Origin: Silene latifolia
Taxonomy: Eukaryota > Streptophyta > Magnoliopsida > Caryophyllales > Caryophyllaceae
Assembly: GCF_048544455.1 (NCBI RefSeq)
Contig: NC_133528.1
Span: forward strand, 48,889,502-48,953,501
DNA length: 64,000 bases
Reading direction: 5' to 3'
Under the pieces are notes generated by a model. The model did not search any database. It was not told the origin of the DNA and saw nothing but the letters and a program-made list of their open reading frames with translations. A program made the translations under genes and the position numbers. Shown here in pieces: positions 22,661 to 34,392 of this stretch (position 1 is its first letter; every line of letters begins with the position of its first letter).

Positions 22661-23265
22661 CGAGTGTCATGCCATATTTGGTATGTGAAAGGCTAGGAGT
22701 AGGAGAGCTTAAGTGCATTAACATGACCTTACAAATGGCGGACCGGACAACAAAGAAACCACTAGGGATATGGTAAGATGTACCCGTGAGATTTGGAATG
22801 TTGTTCATACCGGTGGACTTTGTTATTGTTGACATGGAGGAAGATTCCAACATTCCAATCATTCTAGGACGACCATTCCTACACACCGCCGGAGCGGTGA
22901 TTCATGTAAAGCACGGGATGCTCACACTTGAAGTTGTTGATGAAACAATCACCATTAATCTTGACAAGACTATGAGAGCTCCCTACTTGCTTGAGCCATG
23001 CTTTATGGTTGATCACTATAGCCGATAAGGTGACAAGAAGAAGATGAAATCTCATTCAAAGGACAAGTGAAAGATGCAAATCTCAAGGGCAAAGAAACAC
23101 CGCCCAATTGGAAAAAAGATATTGATGATGTTGAAATGGCTCTATTCGGAGAGTATGGAATTTTTCACAACAAGAATGAGAGCTTTCAAAGCTCACTCAT
23201 GACAAGTACCAATGGAGGCCTCTTTGGCCATGTTAACATGGAAGAAGAGTTGCTCTTGCCAACTC
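22661..23265 (+). pseudogene. pol: Athila protease, rest, and protease-RT linker
   Basis: Reading resumes after the solo LTR with SVMPYLVCERLGVGELKC, then PVDFVIVDMEEDSNIPIILG, RPFLHTAGAVIHVKHGMLT and a stop after HYSR. A stop also occurs near 22775. The linker (MALFGEYGIFHNKNESFQ) follows in another frame. Near 23265 the sequence changes to an Ogre leader, so the element is truncated there by recombination or deletion. Confidence 0.8.
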
Positions 23266-23634
23266 ATAATGCCCATGTATATGTTTGTATCATATGCGTG
23301 ATCACTATTTTGTAAACAAAACCATGACGAAATTTTGTAAAATAAAACCCTTTTCAAAATGTAAATATTTTCAGGAATGGCCTAAAATAAGCGCAAAATA
23401 AGCCTAAACTCTGTCCAAATGTCGAGTCAAAATTCGGGCCTCAACCGATTTCAAACTCACTTCGAGTTAGCACTCCTACAACTACACTATAGTTGTCTAG
23501 GACAAACATTTCAAAATTCGTCATTTTCAAATCCCACTTGACACAGTGGCACACGCCCACTTCACGAGTCAAGTCTCCTTTTTGAGTAAGTGTGCTAAAA
23601 ATGGCCGATCGTGTTTTGATTCATTGTCGATATC

Positions 23635-25471
23635 TTATCCTCAGTTCCAAAATGGTGGGAACTAGTCACGGAAGTGTTAATGGTCAACCCCAACCGGCCG
23701 TAAATTATAATGATCAAATCCTAGCTGCACTCATTCGTCTCAAGACAAGCTAAGACCAAGCTTATGCTCGCCTCAACGCCATCGAAGGCCGAATTATCAA
23801 CATAGAAGCTAGACTTCCTCGTGCAGAAGATGCCATTCCCGACATGGTCATACACGATAATCTCCCACCCTTTGTTGGACAACCAGAAGTCAATCTTCCA
23901 CCAGGTCCTACTGAAGCTGAAAAACGACTCCAATATTTGGAGGAACAACTAATGTACCTCAAGGGAGATGACAACTACAGGGAAAACAGCCAGAAATATG
24001 AGGCAGTAAATGCTCAACTGCCAACTAACTTCAACATGACTGACAACCTGAAGTTTAAGGGGCACGAAAAACCTGTTGAACCAAATTCGCGCCTTCAAAG
24101 ATTATTTGTCTATCAAAGGCATCAAGCCATAAATGTTCCTAAGGATCTTTCCTTCATCTCTCGATACTATTCCTAAGCAATGGTTCTACTCCTTGGATCA
24201 CAAAAAAATTGCTACTTGGGATGATGCTGCAATTGAGTTCACTAAAATTATGCAGATAATGCTGAAATTCAAGTCAATATGCGCACTCTAGAGGATCTTA
24301 CCCAAAATGAGAAAGAAGGATTCACCGTCTTCCTAAGTAGGTGGAGAAAGACTAGTACACAACTCGTCGAACGCCCAGACGAGGCTACTCTTGTTGAAAA
24401 GTTCGTGGACAACTTAAGGCCAATCTATGCGAACCACCTAAGATACCAAAACATAAAGTCTTTCAAAGTCTTAACTGTATTTGGAACAAGAATTGAAGAT
24501 GACATTCGTAAAAGACTCCTGTCCAAAACGATAGGTCGCGGGTATCAAGGCATAACGAATCGTTCCTATGGCTCCACTAGCAAGACCAACGAGGTCAACC
24601 TTGTTGAATCATCTATTAAGAAGAATAATCCGCAGAGAAAGTTAACCAATGTTGGTGACCCGTACTCCAATCTCTAAAAAGATTGATGAAACAAGGCAAG
24701 CTCCAACCTATAGGACCTACAGTTGACCCAGAGAAGAAGTCTAGGTTCTGGGATGAGAATGCCTACTATGAGTACCATAGAGGCAGAAGGCATGATACAG
24801 AGAAATGTTCTAAATTGAATCATGTCATTCAGGATATGATTGAGGATGGGCGCCTACCTATACCTCCCGCAAGCAAGCCTAACAATACTCAGAATCCTCT
24901 TGGAATTCTGATGATCACAGATGAGAAATCCACCTTGGATTGTTTACACCTCATTTCTCTAGCTGAAGATGAGGTCAATGCACTAGAAAGTGAGGAGAGT
25001 TATTCCACCATCTCCTCTACTATCGCTAATTTTGTCGCATGGGAAAAGAGTGTAAGTAGACAAGTTTCAAAGCTATAAGCTGAAGTGGCATCATTACGCA
25101 ATCCAAGCACTATTCCTAGGGAAAACCGGTCAGTGGTTCCAATCTTATCTCAAGAATCCACAGTGCAAGAAGTGATCGCAGTGACCGACGATCTAGTTGA
25201 GCAAGTAATCAGCCTAAAAGCTGAAATCATAAGCTTAAGAGAGCTCAGTATCGTCAATGGAGTTTGGGAGGATGACGATGAAGATGTTTACCTCACAGAA
25301 CATCCTCTAGTCAAGGATAATAAAGATCAAGATGTGGACCACCTTACTCGCTCAGGACGTCCATATCAAAATGTCACTCAAACGAATGGTCCAGTTACTA
25401 CTAACACCAATGTAATCACACCAAACGATGGCGAAGATACTTCTCCTGACCATTTATTGAAGCAACTTTAA
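23635..25471 (+). pseudogene. gag: Ogre gag, heavily broken
   Basis: Fragments in shifting frames match the Ogre gag at 44432-45808: a coiled-coil start, ERPDEATLVEKFVDNLRPIY, a low-complexity Ser/Thr region and a knuckle-like segment. In the knuckle the first Cys is Tyr (YYEYHRGRRHDTEKC), where the better copy has CEYHRGKGHDTEKC. At least five stops or frameshifts are present. Confidence 0.85.
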
Positions 25472-25614
25472 AAGACAAAGGCTGATCTTTCAGTCTGGCA
25501 ATTAGTTGCAAGTTCATTTCCTCATCGCCAGGCTTTACTGTAAGCATTGGCTAAATTGAACGTAGCACATGACTCTACACCTGACGATGTTGTCAACCTA
25601 GTCTTCCAAGACTG

Positions 25615-26479
25615 AGTCAAGCTAAGTATCCCAATTACTTTCTCAGATGAGGACTTGCCTCCCTTTGGCGTCACTCATAACCTTGCTCAATACATCACGG
25701 TAACATGCTTGAAGAAAAATGTACCAATGACTTTGGTGGATGATGGCTCCGCTGTCAATGTCATACCACTAAAAACAGCATACAGGTTAGACATGAAAGA
25801 ATCGGATTGGACTCCTACTAACCAAGGCGTTTGGGTGTACGACGGAACGCAACGTAAAGTAGTGGGGCTAGTTAACCTTAATGTGGCCACTGGGCCAATC
25901 GAGCGAAAGGTTAATTTTCAGATAGTGGACATCGAGACATCTTTCAATATACTTTTGGGGAGGCCCTGGATTCACTCTTCCAAAGCAGTAACATCCACCT
26001 TACACCAAAAGATAAATATCCCTCTAGATGGTAAGGTAGTGACTATAACTTCGTCACCTATCAAGGCCGTAATAGAGAAAATGTCAAGCAACCAAGTAAT
26101 TGCAGATCCAGTGTATGAACTCGGAGGATTTAAAATCATAAATCTTATAAAGAGCGAACTGGCTCCCTTGTACTTCAACCCATACTCCAATTTAGTGGTC
26201 AACCACATACTCAAATCCCAGTGATACTTCCCAGGAATGCCACTCAACCCTATCAGAAAGAATACCTTTGCACCTTTTAAGGAAGGTGACTCCCAAAGGA
26301 TACGACTAGGCTTGGGGTACAAGCTCACAACGGCCGAAACCCTCGAAATGCTTGCTCAAGTTCAAAATCGCAAAAGTCAGGGAGTCCAAATGCAACCCTA
26401 TCTCCCTACTTTAAATGGTTACTTCGTCAGAGAAGGGGACTGTGAACATCTTTACGCATTTCCCGAACCTTGGAGGTAC
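25615..26479 (+). pseudogene. pol: Ogre protease and linker, truncated
   Basis: Protease motifs are MTLVDDGSAVNVIPLKTAYR and FNILLGRPWIHSSKAVTST. The linker has SPIKAVIEKMSSNQV, then PLNPIRKNTFAPFKEGDSQR and YLPTLNGYFVREGD. A stop lies near 26222. The open frame runs into the Athila LTR at 26480. Confidence 0.85.
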
Positions 26480-28217
26480 TGGTCGTACTCACTTGGAGGT
26501 TTAGTTTTCGGTTACTTGTCGTTAAGAGCACCTAGACCAAAACAATATTTATAACTTTACAAACAACTCTACTATTAGTAAAGAGTCAAGTAAAGGTCGG
26601 ATCCCAAGGGACGGGTATTGATGTAGGATTTTCGATTGCAAGTAGCGGTGTCTAGGGGTATCACAATTTGGGGTTTGAAGTAGAAGATCACTAAACTAAA
26701 TAGCAATAAAAGTAAACAAGCAAGATGATTAAAATGAGATGTAAACAATTGATTAAAAGCACTAGGGTGTCATGGGGTGATAGGGGATTCATGGGAATTG
26801 ATCATACAAACATATTCTCAAATTATAGGCAAGCAATTTTTGTTGTGATGGATCGAGTTGGTTTATATCTTACAATCCTAGGAAGGTTTGGGTCCCGGAG
26901 GCGAATCGATTAGATTGTACAACACCTACAAGTCGACTTAATCCTCCCTACTCAACTATATGCATGGTCTAATGAGACTCGAGTTGGTTTATGTCTTACA
27001 AGTCTCATTAAAAAGGTAAGTGATAGGTAAAAAATGCAAGGATTCATAGGCTCGCATTTCATCAAACATAACATGTGCATAAGTTGAGATCACAACAAGC
27101 AAGCAAATAAATTATGAAAACATATTAATTTAAGCATGAATCATCCCCCATGTTGGTTTCCCCTAATTACCCATTAACCTTAGTTAAGGAAACTACTTAC
27201 TCATTATCAAGTTTGACATGTTAACAAGGTTGTCAATCACATTAACAAAGCAAAACATGATGAATAAATGAAGATGATTAACAATAATTAAAAAGGGATT
27301 AAGAGGATTATACCTACTAATGATTCCAAAATAAGCAAAGAATAATAGAAGTACTTGATGATTGATTGGAAGGTTGTCAATCTCCCAATAATAACCCAAA
27401 TAATCTTCAATTACCCAAAATAAAGGATGAACAAAAGAGAAATTAAGGAAATGAGATTTGTATTAAGACTTGATTAGAAGTTGATTACAAGATTAAGAAG
27501 AGATTAGAATGATATAAACTACACTAAGAATTGATAAGAAGAACATCCTTATCTAATTAGACTAATGGGGTATTTATAATGGGGATTAGGTACACAAATT
27601 AGGGTTTACTAAGGGCTTAAATGACGATTAAGTCCTTGAGGAATCGCTCCTCTCAAAAGAGATGCCGGTCTCCTTTTTGCCGGTCTTTCCGAAATATGCG
27701 TATCCTTCATAGAACAGGAAGGAAACGAAAGTTGCTGTAACACAATCCGAGCGTCCAAGGCAACGGGACGAGCAGATTGCCTGGCTGCTGGACGAGCGGA
27801 TTCCTTGGCCGGACGCTCGGATTCTGGCCGTCTTGGACGAGCGTCCCGAGGGTCAAGCCGCTCGGATTCTGGGTCAGTTTTCTTCTTTTCTTCTTTTCTT
27901 CCTCCTTCTTCCAATAATCCTTGGGGATCTTGTCGGAGATGCAAGGATCTTTCCTCATCATTGCCCATCTACTATAATATGTACAAAGGCCTTCTAGTCT
28001 TGTCTTCTCTTTGATGCTTGGTCATTGAATTCAATCAATTTAGCTCCATTTTGCCATGAAAATGCAAGGTTTGCACTCCTTTCCTACCAAGGGAACAAAA
28101 CCTCAAAGAATATGCAAAACAAAGGACTAAAGATAATAAATGACCTAAATATGCACTAAAAGTCATGGGAACAAGGCTAATTCTGGGACTAAATACGCTC
28201 AAATAATGGTCACATCA
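26480..28217 (-). repeat. Athila LTR (3' LTR, minus orientation)
   Basis: On the minus strand it starts TGATGTGACC directly after the polypurine tract and ends at 26480. Near its end it shares the cccgtcccttgggatcc block with the LTR tail at 1-111, though they differ closer to the terminus. A GC-rich repeated block lies at 27744-27870 in otherwise AT-rich DNA. The left end is set from TG...CA ends and the break in the Ogre frame. The matching duplication (ggtac) is not seen on the right. Confidence 0.72.
27744..27870. repeat. GC-rich array of GGACGCTCGGATT-like units in the Athila LTR
   Basis: Units of the form GGACG(CT or AG)CGGATT start at 27766, 27790, 27811, 27835 and about 27856, so spacing alternates 24, 21, 24, 21 bp. 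An inverted unit lies at 27744-27756. The short core GACGCTCG/CGAGCGTC gives partly palindromic sites. Confidence 0.7.
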
Positions 28218-28360
28218 AATATCCCCAAACCGAACCTTTGCCCATCCCGAGTAAAGAGGTGACAAAAACTAGGACCGTTATTTAAACTAACCTAATAATA
28301 TAGCCGATGTGAGACAATTAGCGGGTCTCACTCCGCCCCTTCAACTCACAACAAGACAAC
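28218..28360 (-). other. Athila 3' untranslated region and polypurine tract
   Basis: The polypurine tract lies at 28218-28231 on the minus strand. The rest is noncoding up to the CACTA target site aac (28358-28360). The region continues at 34268. Confidence 0.6.
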
Positions 28361-28770
28361 CACTACTACAAAACGGCTCTATTGCAATACGTCAAAAATG
28401 TTGCATAAGACTTCTAAAATGTTGCTTTATGGTTTAAGCAACAGTTTTAAGTATGCTGCTTAAAGTCTCGTTGCAATAGCTCATTGCAACATTTTTTGCA
28501 ACATTTTCTACTCAAATGCAACATTTTTTGAAAATGTTGCACTTATTTCCTTTATGCAACACTTATTTTGAGAAGCTATTGCAACACTTTCAATTTATAA
28601 ATGCAACACTTTTCTCATTCCCTCCAAAATTTCGCAACACTTATTCTAATCATAGCAACACTTTTTTTTTCAAATGACAGAGTAAGGCAACATTATTTTG
28701 GTTGTATCGTAACACTTTTGTTTTTATCAAAGGTGACACTATTCTAGACCTAATGCAACTTTTTTATTTA
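28361..28770. repeat. CACTA subterminal repeats, left end
   Basis: About a dozen copies of a motif close to TGCAACACTTT occur at irregular spacing, a few inverted. The right-end counterpart is at about 34045-34255. Confidence 0.8.
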
Positions 28771-29675
28771 TATTGAAAATACAAATATTTTTATACCACT
28801 TTTTGAACACTACAAATATTGTCTGCACATACATGATTGAACCAAAAGAAATTATTAATTGATCCACCAAAACCATATGTTTTTATAACATCCAAAAATC
28901 AATCCATGTTCTGTAATACATCAATACAAATTGTCATAAAGAAAACAAGCTAAATACTCAATATCCAACATAATTCAAAAAATATTTGAAAAAATATTGG
29001 GATATATAAAAGAACTAAACATTCTGCGAGTTTAAGCCTTCGGTGAATCCCAATTCCATCTACCGTTGGATCCAAATTTCAAACGCTGCATTAATAGGTA
29101 ATCCAAAATGAGACCTATGACAAAAGAAAGAATGTCTGTAAATCACCATTGAATATGACATAATTACCATACATGTTAAATATTTCTTAAAAGAAGTAAA
29201 TGAGCATAAAAACAATGAAAAACACACTTGAATTTTTTATATGGACATAGTGGCTTACATTGAACAACAAAAGTCATGGTTTATGCCCTGCAAAAAAGAT
29301 GCCCATGAGACCGATAAATCAGTTAATCTCGATGAAAAGGCCTAAGGCAAGCTTTAACTTAAATTAACTATGATCTCTATTTGGTTCTCAACTATTATGC
29401 TATAATAATTAACATCAAGCCAATTCAAAATAGCTTATATCAGAGTATGATACAATAATTAATCGCACAAATTACCAACTACTTTCATCTAACCAAAACT
29501 TCTTTAACTTCTTTTATCTTACCTGCTAAAGACACATTAGTACTAACTACTTTTAATGGACTCAAATTTAACTACAATGGTTCTAGAGAAGATGGCACTA
29601 TTAAGTACTATTAGGAGCACCGACCTTTGTACCCTGCAACTTTCAGAAGTATCCAACAACGTTTCCTACTACCAA

Positions 29676-30161
29676 CTACCATAACATGTACAATGGGAGT
29701 AGGGAAGGAGAGTAAATTTTAGAATAACTTCCAATGCTAAACAACATAAGTAAAGGAAAGACATACCTTTCATATAAATATTGTTTTACGATTTCTGGAG
29801 GTAACTTCTCAAGAAGCTTATGCAAAATATCTTGGGTCATGTTTTCTCTCTCCGCATCAAGCTCTCTTTGATTTGTTTCTAACTCTGTCATCTTTTTTAA
29901 ATGTTCTTCTTCCAATTGTTTATGCTTCTCATTAATTCTAGAATCCATATCTTCTCTTATATCCTTGATTAAACTAGCTTTGAGTGACTCCACAATCTCT
30001 CCAGGAACCACATAAGATGTATTTCCATTCACCGCTTTTAACTTCTTATTGGAGACACCCCTCCCATATAATCTACAAAACCCGTCATACCCCTTGCCCA
30101 TAACTCCGAAATAAGCATCTGAAGGGCCACTTCCATCTTCTGGGGCTACATAGTGTTTCAT
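29676..30161 (-). pseudogene. CACTA TNPA-like C-terminal fragment
   Basis: This 161-codon segment contains SDAYFGVMGKGYDGFCRLYG, which fits the C-terminal motif of plant En/Spm-family transposase accessory proteins (Transposase_24-like). A charged coiled coil follows (DMDSRINEKHKQLEEEHLKK onward). Upstream a good splice acceptor (TTGTAG at about 30170) precedes the open frame, so it is likely a last exon. The 42-bp start of this exon is duplicated at 30209-30250. Confidence 0.7.
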
Positions 30162-30804
30162 ATCCTCCTACAATTAGAATTAAAATCAAAATAGGACTAT
30201 AAAATATGGGCCACTTCCATCTTCTGGGGCTACATAGTGTTCCATATCCAATATCAGGCAAGCATGTACAACACTTTGCTCTATGAAAGTAGCCTATTAA
30301 AATACAGTAGATCACAACATCTACCCTAATGATGAGCCAGTAAGGTGAAAATTTTTGATAAAGCTTGCATTCACTTTCAGGACTCGGAAGGTAAAAAAAT
30401 AAATAACAAAGTGTTTATGCTTGTATATTCACACCGCATCCTTTAGTACAATTTTCGCACAGTGTGTTTGTTACAGTAAACAAATACAGACCAATCAATC
30501 ATAAATGTCCCCCTAGTAATTAACTAGTAAGTGTGATATACTACTAAAATGGGATGGATCTTGAATGAATGTTTGTTGAATGCTGATGCTTGTATAAAAC
30601 TACCCATAATGGTGGGACGACTAGTTGGATTTATAGTGGCCTGGAGACGAGGAGGCCGAAAACGATTCAAGAATGAGCAATGAACCTTAGCAATGGCGGA
30701 TAATGATGATCTTTGAAGATAATAGGGAGGAAGGGAAGAGTCAGAATGACTGATTAAGGGAGGAGGAAAGACTAAATGAACTTCAATATTACTTTATTAA
30801 CATA

Positions 30805-31482
30805 TTAACTTACAATTTTTTTGGCAGTATCATCATACGAATCATTATATTTCTTCCCCGCATAAATCTTCTTATAGTCAAGGCCTAGGTCTCTCACAAT
30901 TTTTCTAGCTTCTCTAAAACTACCAGGAAGATTTGCTTCTGGAACCATTTCTTTCAAAAGTTTTATGAGGTCATCAAAAGCCACATTACTAATTCCATGA
31001 AGTGTCTTATATAAAAATAGTCGAATAATGAAAGAAAGTTTAGAAAAATTTTTGCATCCTGGGAACAACTCTTGTTTACCATCCTCTACCAACCTATAAA
31101 ATTTTTTAGCTTCATCATTTGGGCCATTTTGCCCGTTAGTCGAACCTTCAAAAATATTTCTAAATGTATCGGTTAATAACTCATCGGTACCATCGGGAAA
31201 TCTTAACCCCTCATCTTCTGTTCGAGTAGTGAACTCATTTGTCAGTGGTTTCTCACCATGAAAGATCCACAAATAATAATCCTCAACAAAACCATATGCT
31301 TTAAGGTGGTCAAAAACTTCATGTCTTCTTAACCAGAATCGATTTCTACACCGCTTACATGGACACCTTATTTGACCCCCTACAACGACCTTCGAAAATG
31401 ATGCATTAAGGAAATCAACAACACCAGATTCATACTCTGGTAATCGTCGAGGTAAATACATCCAACTTCTATTCGTTTCCAT
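30805..31482 (-). pseudogene. CACTA TNP2-like N-terminal domain
   Basis: This 225-codon open frame starts METNRSWMYLPRRLPEYESG and has the IRCPCKRCRN motif and HLKAYGFVEDYYLWIFHGE. Together these mark the transposase-associated N-terminal domain of plant TNP2 proteins. The frame ends without reaching the catalytic core, and no core lies downstream, so the element cannot encode a complete transposase. ATG at 31480-31482 is the natural start. Confidence 0.85.
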
Positions 31483-31927
31483 TTTCCGATCGCGAATTCT
31501 GGAATAAATTTAAATTTGATTTGAAGAGAAATATGAAAAACCCATTATAAGAAACAATAATTTACAATTCGTCTATTATAGTAAATGACATGCAATATAT
31601 TTCTAATCCCAAGAACTGTTGAACAAAAGGACAGTGAAAAGTGAAATAGAAGTAAATGAATCAAAACTAAATTATGTTATGACTTCCGACAAATCAATGT
31701 TACCTTTAGTTGAGTTTATTAATTAACTAAACATGCTTAACTAATTTAAACTACGTTAATTGACGGACCTTGCGATTTTTCAGCTATGTCTCTTGCACAT
31801 AATGAAACAGGAGCAAGAGGGGTATCATTTTGTTAAGATAATATTTAGTCCATGACACAAGGTAGGCCAAGTGATCCCAAATCAAGCCAAAAAGAAATGG
31901 ATTTCAGAAGCTCATAACAGTTCTGAG

Positions 31928-33566
31928 AATCACATCAGAAATGGGGCAACTTCATTGCATCATATCTTGAGCTACACTAAGTCATTATTTATGTTCTTTA
32001 TATTTTTGGAAACCTTAGAATGTTAGCTAAACCTGAGAGGTGGAATCATACTCATATCTTATGTGTATCTCGAGTTATGGCCTTTGCAAACAGACCCTGC
32101 AGGAGAATGCTATACGGTACAATTCTGACCTGAACTTACTCAAACCTAGATATCTCTCAATTCATGCCATGTTCTTGAATGGTTCCAATTGGAGAGTGTA
32201 GACAACTCATCTAGATTTGATTTGGCATATGGCTCACTTCCTGGTTCATATTGAGTAAAAAGTTATGGTGCCTTAAATTTGTCACTGCGTGCTGAAATGT
32301 ACAGCAGAATTTCAGCCTGACCTATCAGCACTAAAATCATCATATCTATCAAACCAGGCAACATATCAGGGTAATTCTTTTTGGAGGTGGTAGCTAATTC
32401 ATGTAGCTTTCATTTGGTACTGGTGGGGCATTCTAAATCATCCTAAGGAGCAAGTTATGGCATCTGCAAGAAGGGTCTGATTCAAACATGCTACTGAACT
32501 AGTCTGTTTTGGCACTGTTTAGAGGAATGTCGTTTTTGTCTTCCTAAATGTTTTAAGTGGCCTGCTCATGAATGAATATTGTTAAAGTAGGGAAATGGGA
32601 TAATCTAAATCAAGAGCGAGCATTCATATAGAGGCCTTACTCTACTCGACAATTGAAATACACAACTCAATGTTAAAGTAGTCTCTCAATTCACAAACTC
32701 TCAAATCAACATAAACACAAATTATGATGAATAGCAAACAACCTGAGAATGAATCACATCAGAAATAGGGCAACTTCATTGCATCATATCTTGAGCTACA
32801 CTAAGTCATTATTTATGTTCTTTATATTTTTGGAAACCTTAGAATGTTAGCTAAACCTGAGAGGTGGAATCATACTCATATCTTATGTGTATCTCGAGTT
32901 ATGGCCATTGCAAACAGACCCTGCAGGAGAATGCTATACGGTACAATTCTGACCTGAACTTACTCAAACCTAGATATCTCTCAATTCATGCCATGTTCTT
33001 GAATGGTTCCAATTGGAGAGTGTAGACAACTCATCTAGATTTGATTTGGCATATGGGTCACTTCCTGTTTCATATTGAGTAAAAAGTTATGGTGCCTTAA
33101 ATTTGTCACTGCGTGCTGAAATGTACAGCAGAATTTCAGCCTGACCTATCAGCACTAAAATCATCATATCTATCAAACCAGGCAACATATCAGGGTAATT
33201 CTTTTTGGAGGTAGTAGCTAATTCATGTAGCTTTCATTTGGTACTGGTGGGGCATTCTAAATCATCCTAAGGAGCAAGTTATGGCATCTGCAAGAAGGGT
33301 CTGATTCAAACATGCTACTGAACTAGTCTGTTTTGGCACTGTTTAGAGGAATGTCGTTTTTGTCTTCCTAAATGTTTTAAGTGGCCTGCTCATGAATGAA
33401 TATTGTTAAAGTAGGGAAATGGGATAATCTAAATCAAGAGCGAGCATTCATATAGAGGCCTTACTCTACTCGACAATTGAAATACACAACTCAATGTTAA
33501 AGTAGTCTCTCAATTCACAAACTCTCAAATCAACATAAACACAAATTATGATGAATAGCAAACAAC
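31928..33566. repeat. 824-bp tandem direct duplication inside the CACTA element
   Basis: Copy 1 covers about 31928-32742 and copy 2 about 32752-33566, offset 824 bp. By eye they differ at only a handful of positions (for example aaatgggg/aaataggg, ggcctttgc/ggccattgc). There is no open reading frame. It may belong to a large intron or the 5' region. Confidence 0.9.
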
Positions 33567-34267
33567 AAACAATTTAATAGGAAATAATAATGAATAGCAA
33601 AAAAATAAGTCGACGAAACAGAAAAACGAAATGATCGGGATTGAATCATCATACCTGAGACAATTAGGAAGCTTGCAAAATCAAACAGAGCAGCACAATC
33701 AAAGGCGGTCGCTTCAGAGTGAGAATCGATAGCAAATAAGAATTAATATGGTAGTAGATGATTGTTGAAGATGAAGATGATTATCAATGACGATGATATA
33801 AAATTTTTTAGAATACTTTGAGGAAGCAAAAGGGTTTTGACGGTTGGTTTCTAAAATTTCCTCTAATTTTCATCAAGCCCTAATAATTTAGATTTGGTTC
33901 TAAATTTTTTATTTTTTATTTTTCACTAACCCGCCTAAAATTTCGTTTCTAAATATTTTGAATATACTAAAAATTTGTTTTTCTCTAATTTTTTAAAAAA
34001 ACTTTTGTTATTACTTAGCCTAATTAATAACATATGCGACATATATTAAAAAGTGTTGCTAATACATCCATTAAATGCAACACCTAAAAAATATTGTTGC
34101 TATATATAGTGATAAAATGCAACAATTATATAAAAGTGTTGCATATTATTGTAAAATGCAACATTTCTTTTATAAGTGTTGCTTGGTTGATATCTTTACA
34201 ATAAATTGCAACAAAAAAAATATATGTTACATGCAAAATGTTGCAACAGAGCCATTTTGTAGTAGTG

Positions 34268-34392
34268 AACCATGAGGTAGGATGCCTTCTTGCAAGGCAA
34301 GGTGGGTCTTGCCAAAATGGCGACACATCCAAACATTAAAGCACACAAAATCAAGTAATGGATGCAGCTACAAAAGAATAGCCACTTTCCTC
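34268..34392 (-). other. Athila 3' untranslated region between CACTA and solo LTR
   Basis: This short noncoding stretch of the minus-strand Athila carries the right aac duplication and ends with tcctc, the left duplication of the next insertion. Confidence 0.6.

Larger units (their letters stand above)
23266..26479 (+). mobile_element. Ogre-type element remnant: leader, gag, protease
   Basis: It is homologous throughout to the minus-strand Ogre at 39177-48981: leader (compare 46200-45810), gag, protease and the linker up to FPEPW. It begins about 300-350 bp past where the primer site should be, so its LTR and primer site are missing. It ends at 26479 at an Athila LTR. Confidence 0.88.
28361..34267 (-). 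mobile_element. CACTA (En/Spm-type) DNA transposon, non-autonomous
   Basis: The termini CACTACTACAAAA...TTTTGTAGTAGTG form inverted repeats of about 28 bp with two mismatches. The 3-bp duplication aac at 28358-28360 and 34268-34270 is perfect. Both ends (28420-28760 and 34040-34250) are packed with GCAACA(C/T)TT motifs in both orientations, as expected for subterminal transposase-binding repeats. Inside are two transposase fragments (minus strand) but no DDE catalytic domain, plus an 824-bp tandem duplication. Confidence 0.95.

Noticed and set aside
27609..27968. 119-codon frame rich in Arg, Pro and Ser on the minus strand
   Set aside because: It is a translation of the GC-rich repeat array in an Athila LTR. 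The repeating peptide comes from the DNA repeat.
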